Below, piece by piece: positions 1-8,437 of a stretch of 64,000 bases of DNA. The translations under genes were made by a program, and so were the position numbers. The notes under the pieces were generated by a model that was not told the DNA's origin, ran no database searches, and was given only the letters and a program-made list of their open reading frames with translations. Position 1 is the first letter of the stretch; every line of letters starts with the position of its first letter. The DNA comes from CAYRYU01 sp964428355 (lineage in GTDB: Bacteria; Muiribacteriota; Ozemobacteria; Ozemobacterales; Ozemobacteraceae). The stretch lies in contig CAYRYU010000014.1 of NCBI GenBank assembly GCA_964428355.1, positions 34,471-98,470 of the forward strand. Reading direction: 5' to 3'.

Positions 1-651
1 GGGGGCCAGGCGAGGTCCTCCGGAGTGGGGGGATTAAGGCGGATCCGCGCGACACGCTCGAACTCGAAATGCGGCCCGCCAAGGTGGATCTTCCGCTCAC
101 CCGTCCAGACACAAAGCCTGCCCTCGAGCTCCGCGGTCATGAAATGGGCGATCGAGGTTCCTCGCTTTTCCGAAAGCTGGAGTGCGCGGGCGTAACATTT
201 CCGTTCGTCCTCGTTGAGGAGAACCAGTTCGAGACGGTTCCCACCGTAGGCTTCGAGGGAATAACCGTTCACGCAAAGATTCCGGTTCCGGGTTTCCCCG
301 TCGTAATCGACCACGAAGTCGGCAAGGTATCCGGTTTCATCATCCCCGAATGGGAGCCCCGTGATCCGGAGGAGGCCCAGGATTTCCCGCACGGTTTTTC
401 CCGAATCGAGCCAGGTTTTGAAACCCTGGGCGAAAAGGTCGGGTTTTCCCGCTTTTCTGAAAGTCAAAAGCCGCTTTCCTGCCTCCCTGGCATCGAGACC
501 TTCGAAGCCTCGGACATCCGCCGGGTTTTCGGTTGTGGGAACCCCCACGGACTGGGCATCCAGGCGAGGAATGAGGAGGGAAAAGAACCCGATCCCCAAT
601 AGGAGGAAAAAGCGCTTCAGTTCATGACCTCGACGTTCAATTCTTTCCATG
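1..651 (-). CDS. Hypothetical secreted protein, 3' end outside window
   Basis: An open frame runs without a stop from an ATG at 651 through the left edge of the window (217 codons visible). The first residues are basic (MERIERRGHELKR), followed by a hydrophobic stretch (FFLLLGIGFFSLLIP) and a plausible signal-peptidase site after LDA, so the product is probably exported. The rest is soluble in character, and I recognise no domain. The plus-strand frames over the same stretch are antisense. It lies divergent from the gene at 759, with a promoter for that gene in between. The function is unknown, and the true length cannot be judged because the gene is cut. Confidence 0.6.
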
Positions 652-687
652 GGTTCATTCTACCAGAAAGCCTTCCCCGACGTCGCG

Positions 688-716
688 TTGACGGTTTTGG
701 GGACGATTGGTATAAT
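688..716 (+). promoter_or_regulatory. Sigma70-type promoter for the YkgJ-family gene
   Basis: TTGACG (688-693) and TATAAT (711-716) are separated by exactly 17 bases, which is close to the consensus. It sits 43 bases upstream of the ATG at 759 and nothing else starts nearby on this strand. Confidence 0.75.
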
Positions 717-758
717 TGTTCAACGAATCTCATTCCCCTTCAGATCAAGGAGTTTTCG

Positions 759-1076
759 ATGAACCGGATGTACAAAAAATTCATCACCTCGTTCAAGATC
801 CAGTTGAAGCGCCGGTATATTATGCTTTTGAAAAAGGAAGTCGTCGATGACGGGCTCCGCCGGAGACGTGGGGAATGCCTTGGCTGTGGGGAATGCTGCA
901 AGGCTTCGTTCAACTGCCCGTTCCTTTTCAAAAGCGGGGACCGCCTCCTCTGCAAGATCCACGAGACCAAGCCCGAGGTCTGCAAGACCTATCCTTTCAA
1001 CGAACAGGACGTCTTTCCCCACACGGTCGGTAAGTGCGGATACTATTTCGTGAAGGACGAAGGCTCCTCGAAGTAG
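759..1076 (+). CDS. YkgJ-family Zn/Fe-chelating cysteine-cluster protein
   Basis: Small protein of 105 residues. The ATG at 759 is chosen because AAGGAG lies just upstream at 747-752 and a good promoter precedes it; a longer frame from 624 has neither. The cysteine pattern CLGCGECCKASFNCPF, followed by CKIHETKPEVCKTYP and a late cysteine in GKCGYY, is that of the YkgJ (CxxCxxCC) family, which is thought to bind zinc or an iron-sulfur cluster. The N-terminus is very basic (KKFITSFKIQLKRR). The cellular role of the family is not known. It is followed, on the other strand, by the end of the esterase gene. Confidence 0.8.
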   Translation: MNRMYKKFITSFKIQLKRRYIMLLKKEVVDDGLRRRRGECLGCGECCKASFNCPFLFKSGDRLLCKIHETKPEVCKTYPFNEQDVFPHTVGKCGYYFVKDEGSSK

Positions 1077-1099
1077 GGTTTCCCTGGCTTTCAGGTTGC

Positions 1100-2110
1100 T
1101 TATTGTCTGGGATGCGACCGGAAAAAGTTCCAGATCAGCCGCGTCGCGTGGAAATCACGGCAGACCCTTCCGATTATGGCCCGGGGAAGATACTGCGCTC
1201 CTCCCGGCCAGGTGTGTCCGCCCCCGACCACCTTTACCAGCACCACCTCTGTCGCGGATTTCCCTCCGCTCCATGTGAAGGTTTCCGCGCGGCAGCCATC
1301 CTTTGGATCCGTGTCCGGCATCGACGCAACGGCTGGTTCCGGATGGCAACCGTCGAACCCAACCCATTTTGCAATCGTTTCATCCGTGCCGATGGTCAAC
1401 CCGCGCGTCTTTCGGAATAGTTTCACCTCTCCCCCGACATAAGGAACCAGGGGATCCTCCGTCCCGTTGATCACCATCACCGACAGGGGAAGCGAAGGGG
1501 AAAAGGACGCAGCAGCATCCTTCCCGATCCCGGCGGTTACGGCTGCGATTGCCGCGATACGGTCCGCAGCCTTGATCGCCAGATATTGTGACATGAAACC
1601 CCCGTTGGAAATCCCGGTAGAGAAAACCCTCTTGGAATCCACCGGGGTCGAATTCCCAATAACGTCGATGACTGTCGTGAGAAACTTGACGTCGTCGATC
1701 TCCTTGAGATATTCGAGACCCTGAAGGTTGACGGTACGGCCGTCATTCCAATTCCCACTCATCGCCTCCGGATACGCCACGATGAACCCTTCGCTGGCGG
1801 CAAGGGTGTGAAAACCCAGAAAATTGGCTATTCCCCACATGTTACCGCCACCCCCGTGGAGCGCTAGGACCAAGGGTAGCGGGCCGGAGGCGTTTTGAGG
1901 GGTGAAGACCAGGAACCGTCGGGTCTTGTTGTCGATCTCGATCGTGTGTTCGACGAGACCGGGATTTCTGCGCTGTCCAAAGGCCTTCCTGAGGCGGTCG
2001 AGGAATGGCCGATCCGCTGCCCGCGCCACGTATGATCCCACCGCCAGCAGTAGAAAACAAACTGCGAGGATTACCCACCTTTGGGGGAAGGCCCCTTTTC
2101 TGAAAACCAT
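1100..2110 (-). CDS. Secreted esterase of the PHB depolymerase / feruloyl esterase family
   Basis: An alpha/beta hydrolase of 336 residues. The ATG at 2110 is preferred because GGGAGG lies 9 bases before it; the frame is open further up to a TTG at 2161. Residues 1-32 look like a signal peptide (RWVILAVCFLLLAVGSYVARA). The oxyanion-hole motif LALHGGGGN and the nucleophile elbow GISNGGFMS are typical of the LpqC/Esterase_PHB family, with VINGTEDPLVP giving the likely acid region and GGGHTWPGG the catalytic histidine. It probably cleaves ester bonds in an extracellular polymer or feruloylated polysaccharide; the substrate cannot be read from sequence. It is monocistronic, with 18-bp repeats directly upstream. 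Confidence 0.8.
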   Translation of the reverse strand: MVFRKGAFPQRWVILAVCFLLLAVGSYVARAADRPFLDRLRKAFGQRRNPGLVEHTIEIDNKTRRFLVFTPQNASGPLPLVLALHGGGGNMWGIANFLGFHTLAASEGFIVAYPEAMSGNWNDGRTVNLQGLEYLKEIDDVKFLTTVIDVIGNSTPVDSKRVFSTGISNGGFMSQYLAIKAADRIAAIAAVTAGIGKDAAASFSPSLPLSVMVINGTEDPLVPYVGGEVKLFRKTRGLTIGTDETIAKWVGFDGCHPEPAVASMPDTDPKDGCRAETFTWSGGKSATEVVLVKVVGGGHTWPGGAQYLPRAIIGRVCRDFHATRLIWNFFRSHPRQ

Positions 2111-2179
2111 CCCAAGAAACCTCCCTCGACGGAAGCCGAAGGTCTGAGGCATCACAGCCAAGAACCGCGGTTCACCAAA

Positions 2180-2253
2180 AAGATCACGGTGATCCGGAAG
2201 GTCATGGTGATCCAGAAGATCACGGTGATCCAGAAGATCACGGGATCTTGCAG
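2180..2253 (+). repeat. 18-bp tandem repeat with internal GATCAC/GTGATC palindrome
   Basis: About four head-to-tail copies of an 18-bp unit (AAGATCACGGTGATCCAG and close variants at 2180, 2198, 2216 and 2234). Each unit contains the dyad GATCAC-G-GTGATC, degenerate in the second and fourth copies. The array lies upstream of the esterase gene and shortly before an assembly gap. It could be a protein-binding array or simply a short tandem repeat. Confidence 0.7.
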
Positions 2254-2311
2254 ATCACCAGGTTGCCCCATGTTTCAAAAGTCCGGCAACCTTTCCCCAC
2301 CCTGTTCTTTG

Positions 2312-2411
2312 NNNNNNNNNNNNNNNNNNNNNNNNNNNNNNNNNNNNNNNNNNNNNNNNNNNNNNNNNNNNNNNNNNNNNNNNNNNNNNNNNNNNNNNNN
2401 NNNNNNNNNNN
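2312..2411. other. Assembly gap (100 N)
   Basis: Exactly 100 N. The true length is unknown. It falls between the esterase upstream region and the 3' end of the DJ-1 gene, so the distance between these two transcription units is not known. Confidence 0.99.
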
Positions 2412-2414
2412 CCC

Positions 2415-2981
2415 CTAGCCTTTCATCATCTCGATGATCTTCCGGGCCATCAGGTGACAATGGCCTCCGGTTCTGGCGGAAACGAGGTCCCCGTCTACGA
2501 CGAGGTCCTGGTCGACGAAGTCTACCCCGTAAGCCCTGGCGTCGCCGAGAAGGTTGTTGTGGCAGGTCATCTTCCTGCCCTTGACCAGCTCGGGCATGGG
2601 TGCGACGAGCCAGAGGCCGTGGCAGATGATTCCCTTGACGATCTTCTTTTCGGCGAAAGCCCTGGCCAGGAACTGGGTTGCGGGCGGGACCTTCTTCACG
2701 TCATCCGTGTAACGGAGCCGGTCGGCGACCTGTCCGGCGGGAACGATGATCGCGGAGTAACTCTTCAGCTCCGCATCGGACATGTTCTCGAAGCTTTCCC
2801 GGCACTCCATGGGAATGTGATACTCGTGACCCTTGAAGGTGAGAGACTGGCATCCCCACAGGCGGGTAAGGAAGTGGAGTTCGATCTCCTCCTCCGGAAA
2901 CCGGTGCTGGTAATAGAAGATTTCGTTTTCGTAATAGTCGGATTCGAGTAGAATTCCGACCTTCTTGCCTTTCAGGCTCAC
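2415..2981 (-). CDS. DJ-1/PfpI family protein
   Basis: 188 residues starting at GTG 2981, with GGGAG upstream. The flavodoxin-like fold of the DJ-1/ThiJ/PfpI family is evident from KVGILLESDYYENE at the N-terminus, where the conserved acidic residue is expected, and from the nucleophile elbow KGIICHGLWLVAP with the reactive Cys followed by His. Family members include glyoxalase III or deglycase-like enzymes, proteases and hydratases, so the exact reaction is open. It is the last gene of the long minus-strand run, 36 bases after the HATPase gene, and a second, more divergent DJ-1 protein is encoded near the start of the same run. Confidence 0.85.
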   Translation of the reverse strand: MSLKGKKVGILLESDYYENEIFYYQHRFPEEEIELHFLTRLWGCQSLTFKGHEYHIPMECRESFENMSDAELKSYSAIIVPAGQVADRLRYTDDVKKVPPATQFLARAFAEKKIVKGIICHGLWLVAPMPELVKGRKMTCHNNLLGDARAYGVDFVDQDLVVDGDLVSARTGGHCHLMARKIIEMMKG

Positions 2982-3017
2982 GTGGCTTCTCCCTTCAGTC
3001 GTTTGAGAAGGTCCGGG

Positions 3018-3443
3018 TCAGGGTTTTGGGGGGGTGGGAAGACTCTTGACCATTGTCAGGATGTTCATTTTGTTCTCGTACTTGTAGTCGACCGAGTCCA
3101 TGATCTGCTTCACCATGTAGATCCCGAGACCGCCGATTTTCCGCTCCTCGACGGGAGCATGGATGTTGGGGTCTTCGCGGGCCAGGGGGTTGAACTCACC
3201 CCCGCTGTCCGTAACGCGGATCCGAAGTGCGTGGGGATTTTCAATGACGGTGCAGTCGATCTCGACCTCCCCATGTTTATCTGGGTATCCGTAGTTGATG
3301 ACGTTAACCACGATCTCTTCGAAGGCGATCGCCAGCTGGGTGGTCATTGCCTCGTCGAAACCGAACTTCTTGGCTTCGTCGCAAAAGAAATCGCTCATCT
3401 GGGGGAAGTTGTCCATGATCGCCGGCAGTTTGAGAGTGGGCAT
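3018..3443 (-). CDS. RsbW-like anti-sigma factor / serine kinase (HATPase_c)
   Basis: 141 residues. Motifs of the GHKL ATPase fold are in order: N box AFEEIVVNVINYGYP (E and N conserved), G1 box VTDSGGEFNP, and G2 box GGLGIYMVKQ. The small size with no other domain fits the RsbW/SpoIIAB group, which phosphorylates a STAS antagonist and sequesters a sigma factor or another target. The STAS partner is encoded just upstream (3916-3596). No sigma factor gene is visible in the window, so the output may lie elsewhere or may not be a sigma factor. A weak SD (AAAGGAA) precedes the ATG. Confidence 0.88.
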   Translation of the reverse strand: MPTLKLPAIMDNFPQMSDFFCDEAKKFGFDEAMTTQLAIAFEEIVVNVINYGYPDKHGEVEIDCTVIENPHALRIRVTDSGGEFNPLAREDPNIHAPVEERKIGGLGIYMVKQIMDSVDYKYENKMNILTMVKSLPTPPKP

Positions 3444-3595
3444 GTCAGGTTCCTTTCGGGTGCGGATACTCCGCCTGGCGTTTCCGGGACAAAGCCGGAA
3501 AAAGCGGGGAACCGACCCTTCCGGGAAGAGGAGTTCCCGGTCACGTTGGGGAAACCCCGTCCCGGCCTCGTTTCAAGGAGACCGGGCGGGCTGGA

Positions 3596-3916
3596 TCATT
3601 CCTGGTATGTATCCTGGATCGTCAGGAAGCTGTCGAATCCCGTCATCTTGAAGATGTTGAGGATTTCAGCGGAAGCCCCGATCAGGTAAACGGTGGTGTT
3701 CTTCCCGATCTTCTGCTTCGCGAAAACGATGGCCCGAAGTCCGGCGCTGGAGATGTACTTCAGTTCGTTGGCGAAGAACACGATCTTGTCGATGGTCTGG
3801 CCCACGAGTTTCTTGAGCTCATCCGCGAGTGCGGGGGCGTTGGTCGAGTCGATCCGGTCGATCAGCTTGATCTTGGCGACGGTGCCGGTCTGTTCCATGG
3901 AAAAATTCTGACCCAT
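3596..3916 (-). CDS. STAS-domain anti-sigma factor antagonist
   Basis: 106 residues, a single STAS domain. The region around the usual phosphoserine is present as LKYISSAGLRAIV. The start ATG at 3916 follows a strong AGGAGG. Such proteins bind an RsbW-type kinase when unphosphorylated and are reset by PP2C phosphatases. The partner kinase gene follows after 152 bases, and GlgX ends 18 bases upstream, so the pair appears to belong to the metabolic operon. A REC-PP2C phosphatase that could act on it is encoded at 19946-21124. Confidence 0.9.
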   Translation of the reverse strand: MGQNFSMEQTGTVAKIKLIDRIDSTNAPALADELKKLVGQTIDKIVFFANELKYISSAGLRAIVFAKQKIGKNTTVYLIGASAEILNIFKMTGFDSFLTIQDTYQE

Positions 3917-3934
3917 TTTGTTTTACTCCTCCTG

Positions 3935-6043
3935 TTATTTTGCTACGAGAATGACGATGGACCGAGGTCCGACAAGGAACTCGGACTGATTTTCAAGGCG
4001 TTTTTCCTCGCCCACGTTCCAGATATCGCTTTGGTAGGGCATGTCGGTGTTCGCGAAGACGTGCCAGGATTTCCCTTCCCCAGGCCAGGGAAGCTCGAAC
4101 CCGTGCATCTCCCAGTGCATGTTCATCGCGGCATAGATGGTCTGATCATTGGGTTGGGAATGCTTTCCGCAGAGCATGAAGGCGAAAACCCGGCTCATTC
4201 CACCGAAATCCGCCTGCCAGGCCTTGGTCCCGTGCCAGGAGATGTCGGGGATTCCGCTTCCGACGACGTCGCGGTACTCGAAATGGCCTTCGTGCCTTAG
4301 GACCGGGTGGGCCTTCCGGAAAGCGATCATCTTGCGGAAGAAATCGAAGAGGTCCGGGTTCTTTTTCAGGTCGTCCCAGTTGAGCCAGGAGATATCGCTG
4401 TCCTGGCAATAGGCGTTGTTGTTGCCTCCCTGGGAGTTTCCGAACTCGTCGCCCGACAGGATCATGGGGACCCCCTGGCTGAGGAGCAGAATGGTTACCA
4501 TGTTCTTGATCTGCTTCCTTCTGAGCCGGTTGACCTCGGGGTCGGTGGATTCACCTTCCCAACCGCAGTTCCAGCTGTCGTTGTCGTTTCCTCCGTCCCG
4601 GTTGTTCTCCCCGTTGGCTTCGTTGTGCTTTCCGTTGTAGGAAACCAGGTCCATCATGCAGAAGCCGTCGTGGCAAGTGACGAAGTTGATCGAGGCTCGG
4701 GAACCGCGTCGCTCGCCCCCGTACAGGTCGGGGGAACCCGCGACCCGTTGGGAGATCGCGCCGGTCTTTCCCATTTCACCCTTGACGAACTTCCTAACGT
4801 CGTCCCGGTATTTCCCGTTCCATTCGGCCCAGCGGCCCCAGCTCGGAAACGAGCCGACCTGGTAGAGGCCGCCCGCATCCCAGGCCTCGGCGATGAGCTT
4901 GCATTTCCCCAGGATAGGATCGTGTGCAAGGGCCTCCAGGAGAGGTGGATTGGACAGAGGCGCTCCGTTCTGGTCGCGGCCGAGGATCGAAGCGAGGTCG
5001 AACCGGAAGCCGTCGATGTGGTAATCGGAAGCCCAGTAACGCAGGCAGTCGAGGATGAGGCCCCGGGTAACGGGATGGTTGCAGTTCAGGGTGTTTCCGC
5101 ACCCGCTGAAGTTGTAGTAGTAGCCGTCGGGAGTGAGGATGTAGTAGGTGCGATTGTCGATTCCGCGGTAGGAAATGTAGGGACCGTTCTCGTTCCCCTC
5201 GGCGGTGTGGTTGAAGACGACATCGAGGATCACCTCGATGCCCGCTTTGTGGAGCTCCTTGATAGTGGCCTTCAGCTCATCGACCTGCATCCCGTACTTT
5301 CCGGAAGCGGCAAAACCCGCCTTCGGTGCGAAGAATCCGACGTTGCTGTAGCCCCAGTAATTGAGAAGCTTCCGGCCGTCAACCGGCGAGACGCGGGCAT
5401 TCTCGAACTCGTCGAACTCGTGGATTGGCATGAGTTCGAGGCAGTTGATCCCGAGCTGCTTGAGGTAGGGGATCTTCTGTCTGATCGCGGCGTAGGTTCC
5501 AGGGTTGTCAACGCCCGAAGAGGGATGCTGGGTGAAACCCCTGACATGCATCTCGTAGATCACGAGATCGCCGGTGGGGTATTCGAGTGGGTGATCGCCT
5601 TCCCAGTCGAAATCGTCGAGGACCAGCCGGGCGCGATGCTGGTAGGGGTTCGACCAGTCGGGGTCGACTCCCCAGACATCCCGGCCGCCGATCATCTTGG
5701 CGTAAGGGTCCATCAGGATCTTGGTCTTGTTGAACCGATGGCCTTCCTGGGGGTTGAATGGGCCGTCCATTCGGAAGCCATATTCGGTCTCCTCGATGTC
5801 GAGGTCGAAAACGATCATCGAGTACACGTTGCCTATCCGGAATTTGTCGGGGAAGGGGATGATGCCGTAGGGTTCCCGCTCGTCCTTCCGGAAGAGTACC
5901 AGTTCGCAGGACGTCGCGTAACTCGAGAAGATCGAGAAGTTCACCCCTCCCGGCACGATCGTTGCGCCGAAGGGAAGGGGTTTTCCGGGGCGGAGCTTGA
6001 ATTCACCGTAGTTGTCGGTGGGTTGGAGGTCGATTCGTTCCAT
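3935..6043 (-). CDS. glgX: Glycogen debranching enzyme / isoamylase (GlgX-type, GH13)
   Basis: 702 residues, the usual length for GlgX/TreX enzymes. There is an N-terminal CBM48-like domain (GATIVPGGVNFSIFSSYA), then the GH13 barrel with VIYEMHVRGFT, ILDVVFNHTAEG, the nucleophile in IDGFRFDLA (Asp349), the acid/base in LIAEAWDAGG (Glu386) and VTCHDG (His458-Asp459). It cleaves alpha-1,6 branches of glycogen or a similar alpha-glucan in the cytoplasm. The gene follows the epimerase-family gene by 76 bases and precedes the STAS gene by 18 bases, an unusual setting: no other glg gene is nearby. The exact substrate (glycogen or trehalose-pathway intermediate) is not decided. Confidence 0.93.
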   Translation of the reverse strand: MERIDLQPTDNYGEFKLRPGKPLPFGATIVPGGVNFSIFSSYATSCELVLFRKDEREPYGIIPFPDKFRIGNVYSMIVFDLDIEETEYGFRMDGPFNPQEGHRFNKTKILMDPYAKMIGGRDVWGVDPDWSNPYQHRARLVLDDFDWEGDHPLEYPTGDLVIYEMHVRGFTQHPSSGVDNPGTYAAIRQKIPYLKQLGINCLELMPIHEFDEFENARVSPVDGRKLLNYWGYSNVGFFAPKAGFAASGKYGMQVDELKATIKELHKAGIEVILDVVFNHTAEGNENGPYISYRGIDNRTYYILTPDGYYYNFSGCGNTLNCNHPVTRGLILDCLRYWASDYHIDGFRFDLASILGRDQNGAPLSNPPLLEALAHDPILGKCKLIAEAWDAGGLYQVGSFPSWGRWAEWNGKYRDDVRKFVKGEMGKTGAISQRVAGSPDLYGGERRGSRASINFVTCHDGFCMMDLVSYNGKHNEANGENNRDGGNDNDSWNCGWEGESTDPEVNRLRRKQIKNMVTILLLSQGVPMILSGDEFGNSQGGNNNAYCQDSDISWLNWDDLKKNPDLFDFFRKMIAFRKAHPVLRHEGHFEYRDVVGSGIPDISWHGTKAWQADFGGMSRVFAFMLCGKHSQPNDQTIYAAMNMHWEMHGFELPWPGEGKSWHVFANTDMPYQSDIWNVGEEKRLENQSEFLVGPRSIVILVAK

Positions 6044-6084
6044 GCCTTTCCTCTGTCGTTGTTGATGTGTCGATCGGAACTGGA

Positions 6085-6106
6085 GCCCCCCCGGGGTTTC
6101 CCCCGG
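6085..6106 (-). other. GC-rich intergenic hairpin between epimerase and glgX genes
   Basis: The sequence forms CCCCGG / CCGGGG stems around a GGGAAACC centre in the 76-base spacer. There is no T-tract, so it is unlikely to be a full terminator; it may stabilise or process the mRNA. Confidence 0.45.
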
Positions 6107-6119
6107 GGAGGGTTCAACC

Positions 6120-7937
6120 TCATTTGGGCGTGAGGCGGACCTTGATCTTGGGCCGGTGGGTGGTAACCGGGATCTCCACCGTGAGTTTCTTCGCGTCGAA
6201 CTTCTTGTAGGGTTCTCCGTCGACCCAGACTTCCGTGATCTCCACGGCTCCCGGGGGAAGCAGGTCGGGGGAGACGCGCAGGGTATTGTTGGGGAAACCC
6301 TTGGGAATCGGCTTGAAATAGAAATCCATGGGTTTCTTGGTCTGGAGCAGATTGATGTAGGTCGCGCTGAGGTAGGCGAGCTCGACCGAATGGTAGGCGC
6401 TCATCGAGTGGCTGCCCTTGAACCGCTCGTTTCCAAGGAGGAAGGGGATTCCGTTGTTGAGCACGTTGAAGTAGACCGAGCCGTCGTTGTGATCGGGGAA
6501 GAACGTGTTGTAGAAGGCGGTCGATTCCCGGCCCAGGCGGAGATACTCGGGATCCTTGAGGCATCCGAAGAGGATCTGGTAAGCCAGGATTCCCTGCTCC
6601 TGCTGCCACCACGCCTTGCGGTCGTGCCATGCGAAACGGTGCGCTTCCTCGCCGGGCTGGGTGACACGTTCCATGACGTCGTACCAGCCGAACCGCTGCT
6701 TGTCCATTCCCACTTCGGGCATGACCTTGGCGATCTTCTTGGCGACGTTGACGTAGATTTCCTTGGGCTCGACGCTGTTGATGCGCATGAGGTTCCAGGC
6801 GATCTTGAGGTTGTGCCCGACGACGCCGCGGTTCTGCTGCCAACCCCAGGTCTGGTCGTGGCTCCAGTCGTCGAGGAATTTTTCCTGGACGAACGGGCTG
6901 TGGTCGTAATCGGGAAAATACTTGCAGATGCAGTCGGCGCAGTAGACCAGGAACTTCCTGTAGCGTTCCTCGCCGAGGGCGAGAAGGGCGTTGATCAGGA
7001 AAGCGGGAGCGTGGTCGCCGACGGAGTTCCAGTTCTTCCTGGCCTTGTTGACCCCGAGGCTGTCGCTGTGCGCGCTCATGCTGATCGGATCGATGTGGGA
7101 GTAATACCCGCCCTTTTCCTTGTCGTGGAAGAATTTGTCGAAAAGGTCGAGGGTCAGGTTAAGGTCTTTCTGGATGAGGGGGTCGCCGTTGATGCGGAGG
7201 GTCTGGCAGGGACCTGCGAGCGCGTAGATCTGCTCGTAGGCGGGAATCGCGTCGTAGTCGTCACCGAACTCGGATGTGAAAACCTTGTGTTCGGTGTCTC
7301 CGTGGATGTCGATCCCGTGATACCAATAGATGATGTTCTCGTCGGTATCGTAGAACCGCATGTGGTCGCGCAGATACTCGACGCCCTTTTCCGCGGTGTC
7401 CAGGAAGCGGTCCTCGCCGGTCAGCAGGTATGCGGAGGCCATACCGTAGATCATGCGGGAGATAGTGTCGGTTTCCTGGCGGGAGGTATCGGTGTGCTTG
7501 CCGGTCAGATCGATGATCGTGCGGTAGTTGCGGTAGTTGATGTGGTTGGGATCACCGAACTGCGCTTTGATGAAGAAGTCGCAGATGGAAGTGGCCTGTT
7601 TGATCCACCAATCGGGTTCCTCGAAGCGGAACTTCTCCTTGGTCTTTCCGGGAAGATAGATGGTCTGGGCTTCGAAAACGTGGCCGTTGCCCTGGGGATA
7701 ATAAGTCCCGTATACCATGGCCATCTGGCCGGGCTGGAGATGATCGTTCAGGCGGCCGGAAGCATCCATGTAAGGCTCGCCAAGGTTCCGCATGATCTGG
7801 GCGCTGCAGTTGGGGGAAATCTTGACTGAAAATTCCCGGCCGTCGGAGGTCTTCATCCCGAAGACTTTCTTCTGGGAATCATACTGGGTAACGTAACCGC
7901 TGATGGTATCGGAAAATTCGAACTGCATGGGTTTCAT
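6120..7937 (-). CDS. N-acylglucosamine 2-epimerase (AGE)-family protein with N-terminal OB-like domain
   Basis: 605 residues. Residues 1-100 form a small beta-rich module (TISGYVTQYDSQKKVFG to TIYLPG) resembling an OB fold. Residues 105-540 have the character of an (alpha/alpha)6 barrel of the AGE/cellobiose-epimerase superfamily, with DTISRMIYGMASAYLLTG, WGWQQNRGVVGHNLKIAW (the conserved GHxL... histidine) and HDRKAWWQQEQG. A short beta-type C-terminal domain follows. Family members isomerise sugars or open sugar-related substrates; here the activity is not predictable. It is longer than classical AGE proteins (about 400 residues) because of the added ends. Placed with glgX, a role in carbohydrate processing is likely. 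Confidence 0.75.
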   Translation of the reverse strand: MKPMQFEFSDTISGYVTQYDSQKKVFGMKTSDGREFSVKISPNCSAQIMRNLGEPYMDASGRLNDHLQPGQMAMVYGTYYPQGNGHVFEAQTIYLPGKTKEKFRFEEPDWWIKQATSICDFFIKAQFGDPNHINYRNYRTIIDLTGKHTDTSRQETDTISRMIYGMASAYLLTGEDRFLDTAEKGVEYLRDHMRFYDTDENIIYWYHGIDIHGDTEHKVFTSEFGDDYDAIPAYEQIYALAGPCQTLRINGDPLIQKDLNLTLDLFDKFFHDKEKGGYYSHIDPISMSAHSDSLGVNKARKNWNSVGDHAPAFLINALLALGEERYRKFLVYCADCICKYFPDYDHSPFVQEKFLDDWSHDQTWGWQQNRGVVGHNLKIAWNLMRINSVEPKEIYVNVAKKIAKVMPEVGMDKQRFGWYDVMERVTQPGEEAHRFAWHDRKAWWQQEQGILAYQILFGCLKDPEYLRLGRESTAFYNTFFPDHNDGSVYFNVLNNGIPFLLGNERFKGSHSMSAYHSVELAYLSATYINLLQTKKPMDFYFKPIPKGFPNNTLRVSPDLLPPGAVEITEVWVDGEPYKKFDAKKLTVEIPVTTHRPKIKVRLTPK

Positions 7938-8108
7938 TGTTCGGTCCTCGTCCTTTCAAAATTCAGAAAAGCAGGATTGAAGGAGCCCGATCGGGACCGC
8001 CACGGAAACGGAAGAAAACTGCCGGTTCCGCCGGACGCGTGTGAGCGTGGATCCGTGAGGATCGGCGGCAAGAGTCCCGGTGCAACTTCAAAGGTTGTCG
8101 GGAGGGAA

Positions 8109-8414
8109 TCACCGGTGCTTTTTCGCAGGGGTCTTTTTGGCTGCGGGTTTCGCGGCCAGGGGCCTGGTCATGGGGCCGGTGGTCTTCTTCAGGGTCGAAG
8201 TGTACTTGGTGATGAAGGAGTCGGGACTGATTGGATATTCCGACACCAGGTGGCCTCCCGCAGCGATGCTGTTGATCGGGAAATCCTGGAACATCACGTA
8301 GATCTTTTCCTGGGGAACCTTGGTGAGATCGGACAGGATCTTGGTGAACTTCTGGGCGATCTCCATCTTCTGCTCGTCGAGCAGTTCGAGGGTGGAAAGG
8401 GTGATTACGGGCAT
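8109..8414 (-). CDS. Tautomerase (4-oxalocrotonate tautomerase/MIF superfamily) with basic tail
   Basis: 101 residues. The protein begins Met-Pro (MPVITLSTLELLDEQK), so after Met removal it exposes Pro1, the catalytic base of tautomerases. The middle (KVPQEKIYVMFQDFP) matches the family. The last 25 residues (from about residue 76) are rich in Lys, Pro and Ala, ending PAAKKTPAKKHR, which ordinary tautomerases lack. The following gene product also has such a tail. A second tautomerase (12312-12539) lies in the same operon. It has a good SD (GGAAGGAG) and lies 23 bases after the CMD-family gene. Confidence 0.85.
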   Translation of the reverse strand: MPVITLSTLELLDEQKMEIAQKFTKILSDLTKVPQEKIYVMFQDFPINSIAAGGHLVSEYPISPDSFITKYTSTLKKTTGPMTRPLAAKPAAKKTPAKKHR

Positions 8415-8437
8415 CTATTTTGCTCCTTCCGTATTGA

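Noticed and set aside
4307..6133. Long plus-strand frame (608 codons).
   Set aside because: It is the antisense of glgX in a GC-rich genome, with no plausible domain.
6156..7829. Plus-strand frame of 557 codons.
   Set aside because: Antisense of the AGE-family gene, with a hydrophobic composition caused by the codon pattern of the minus strand.
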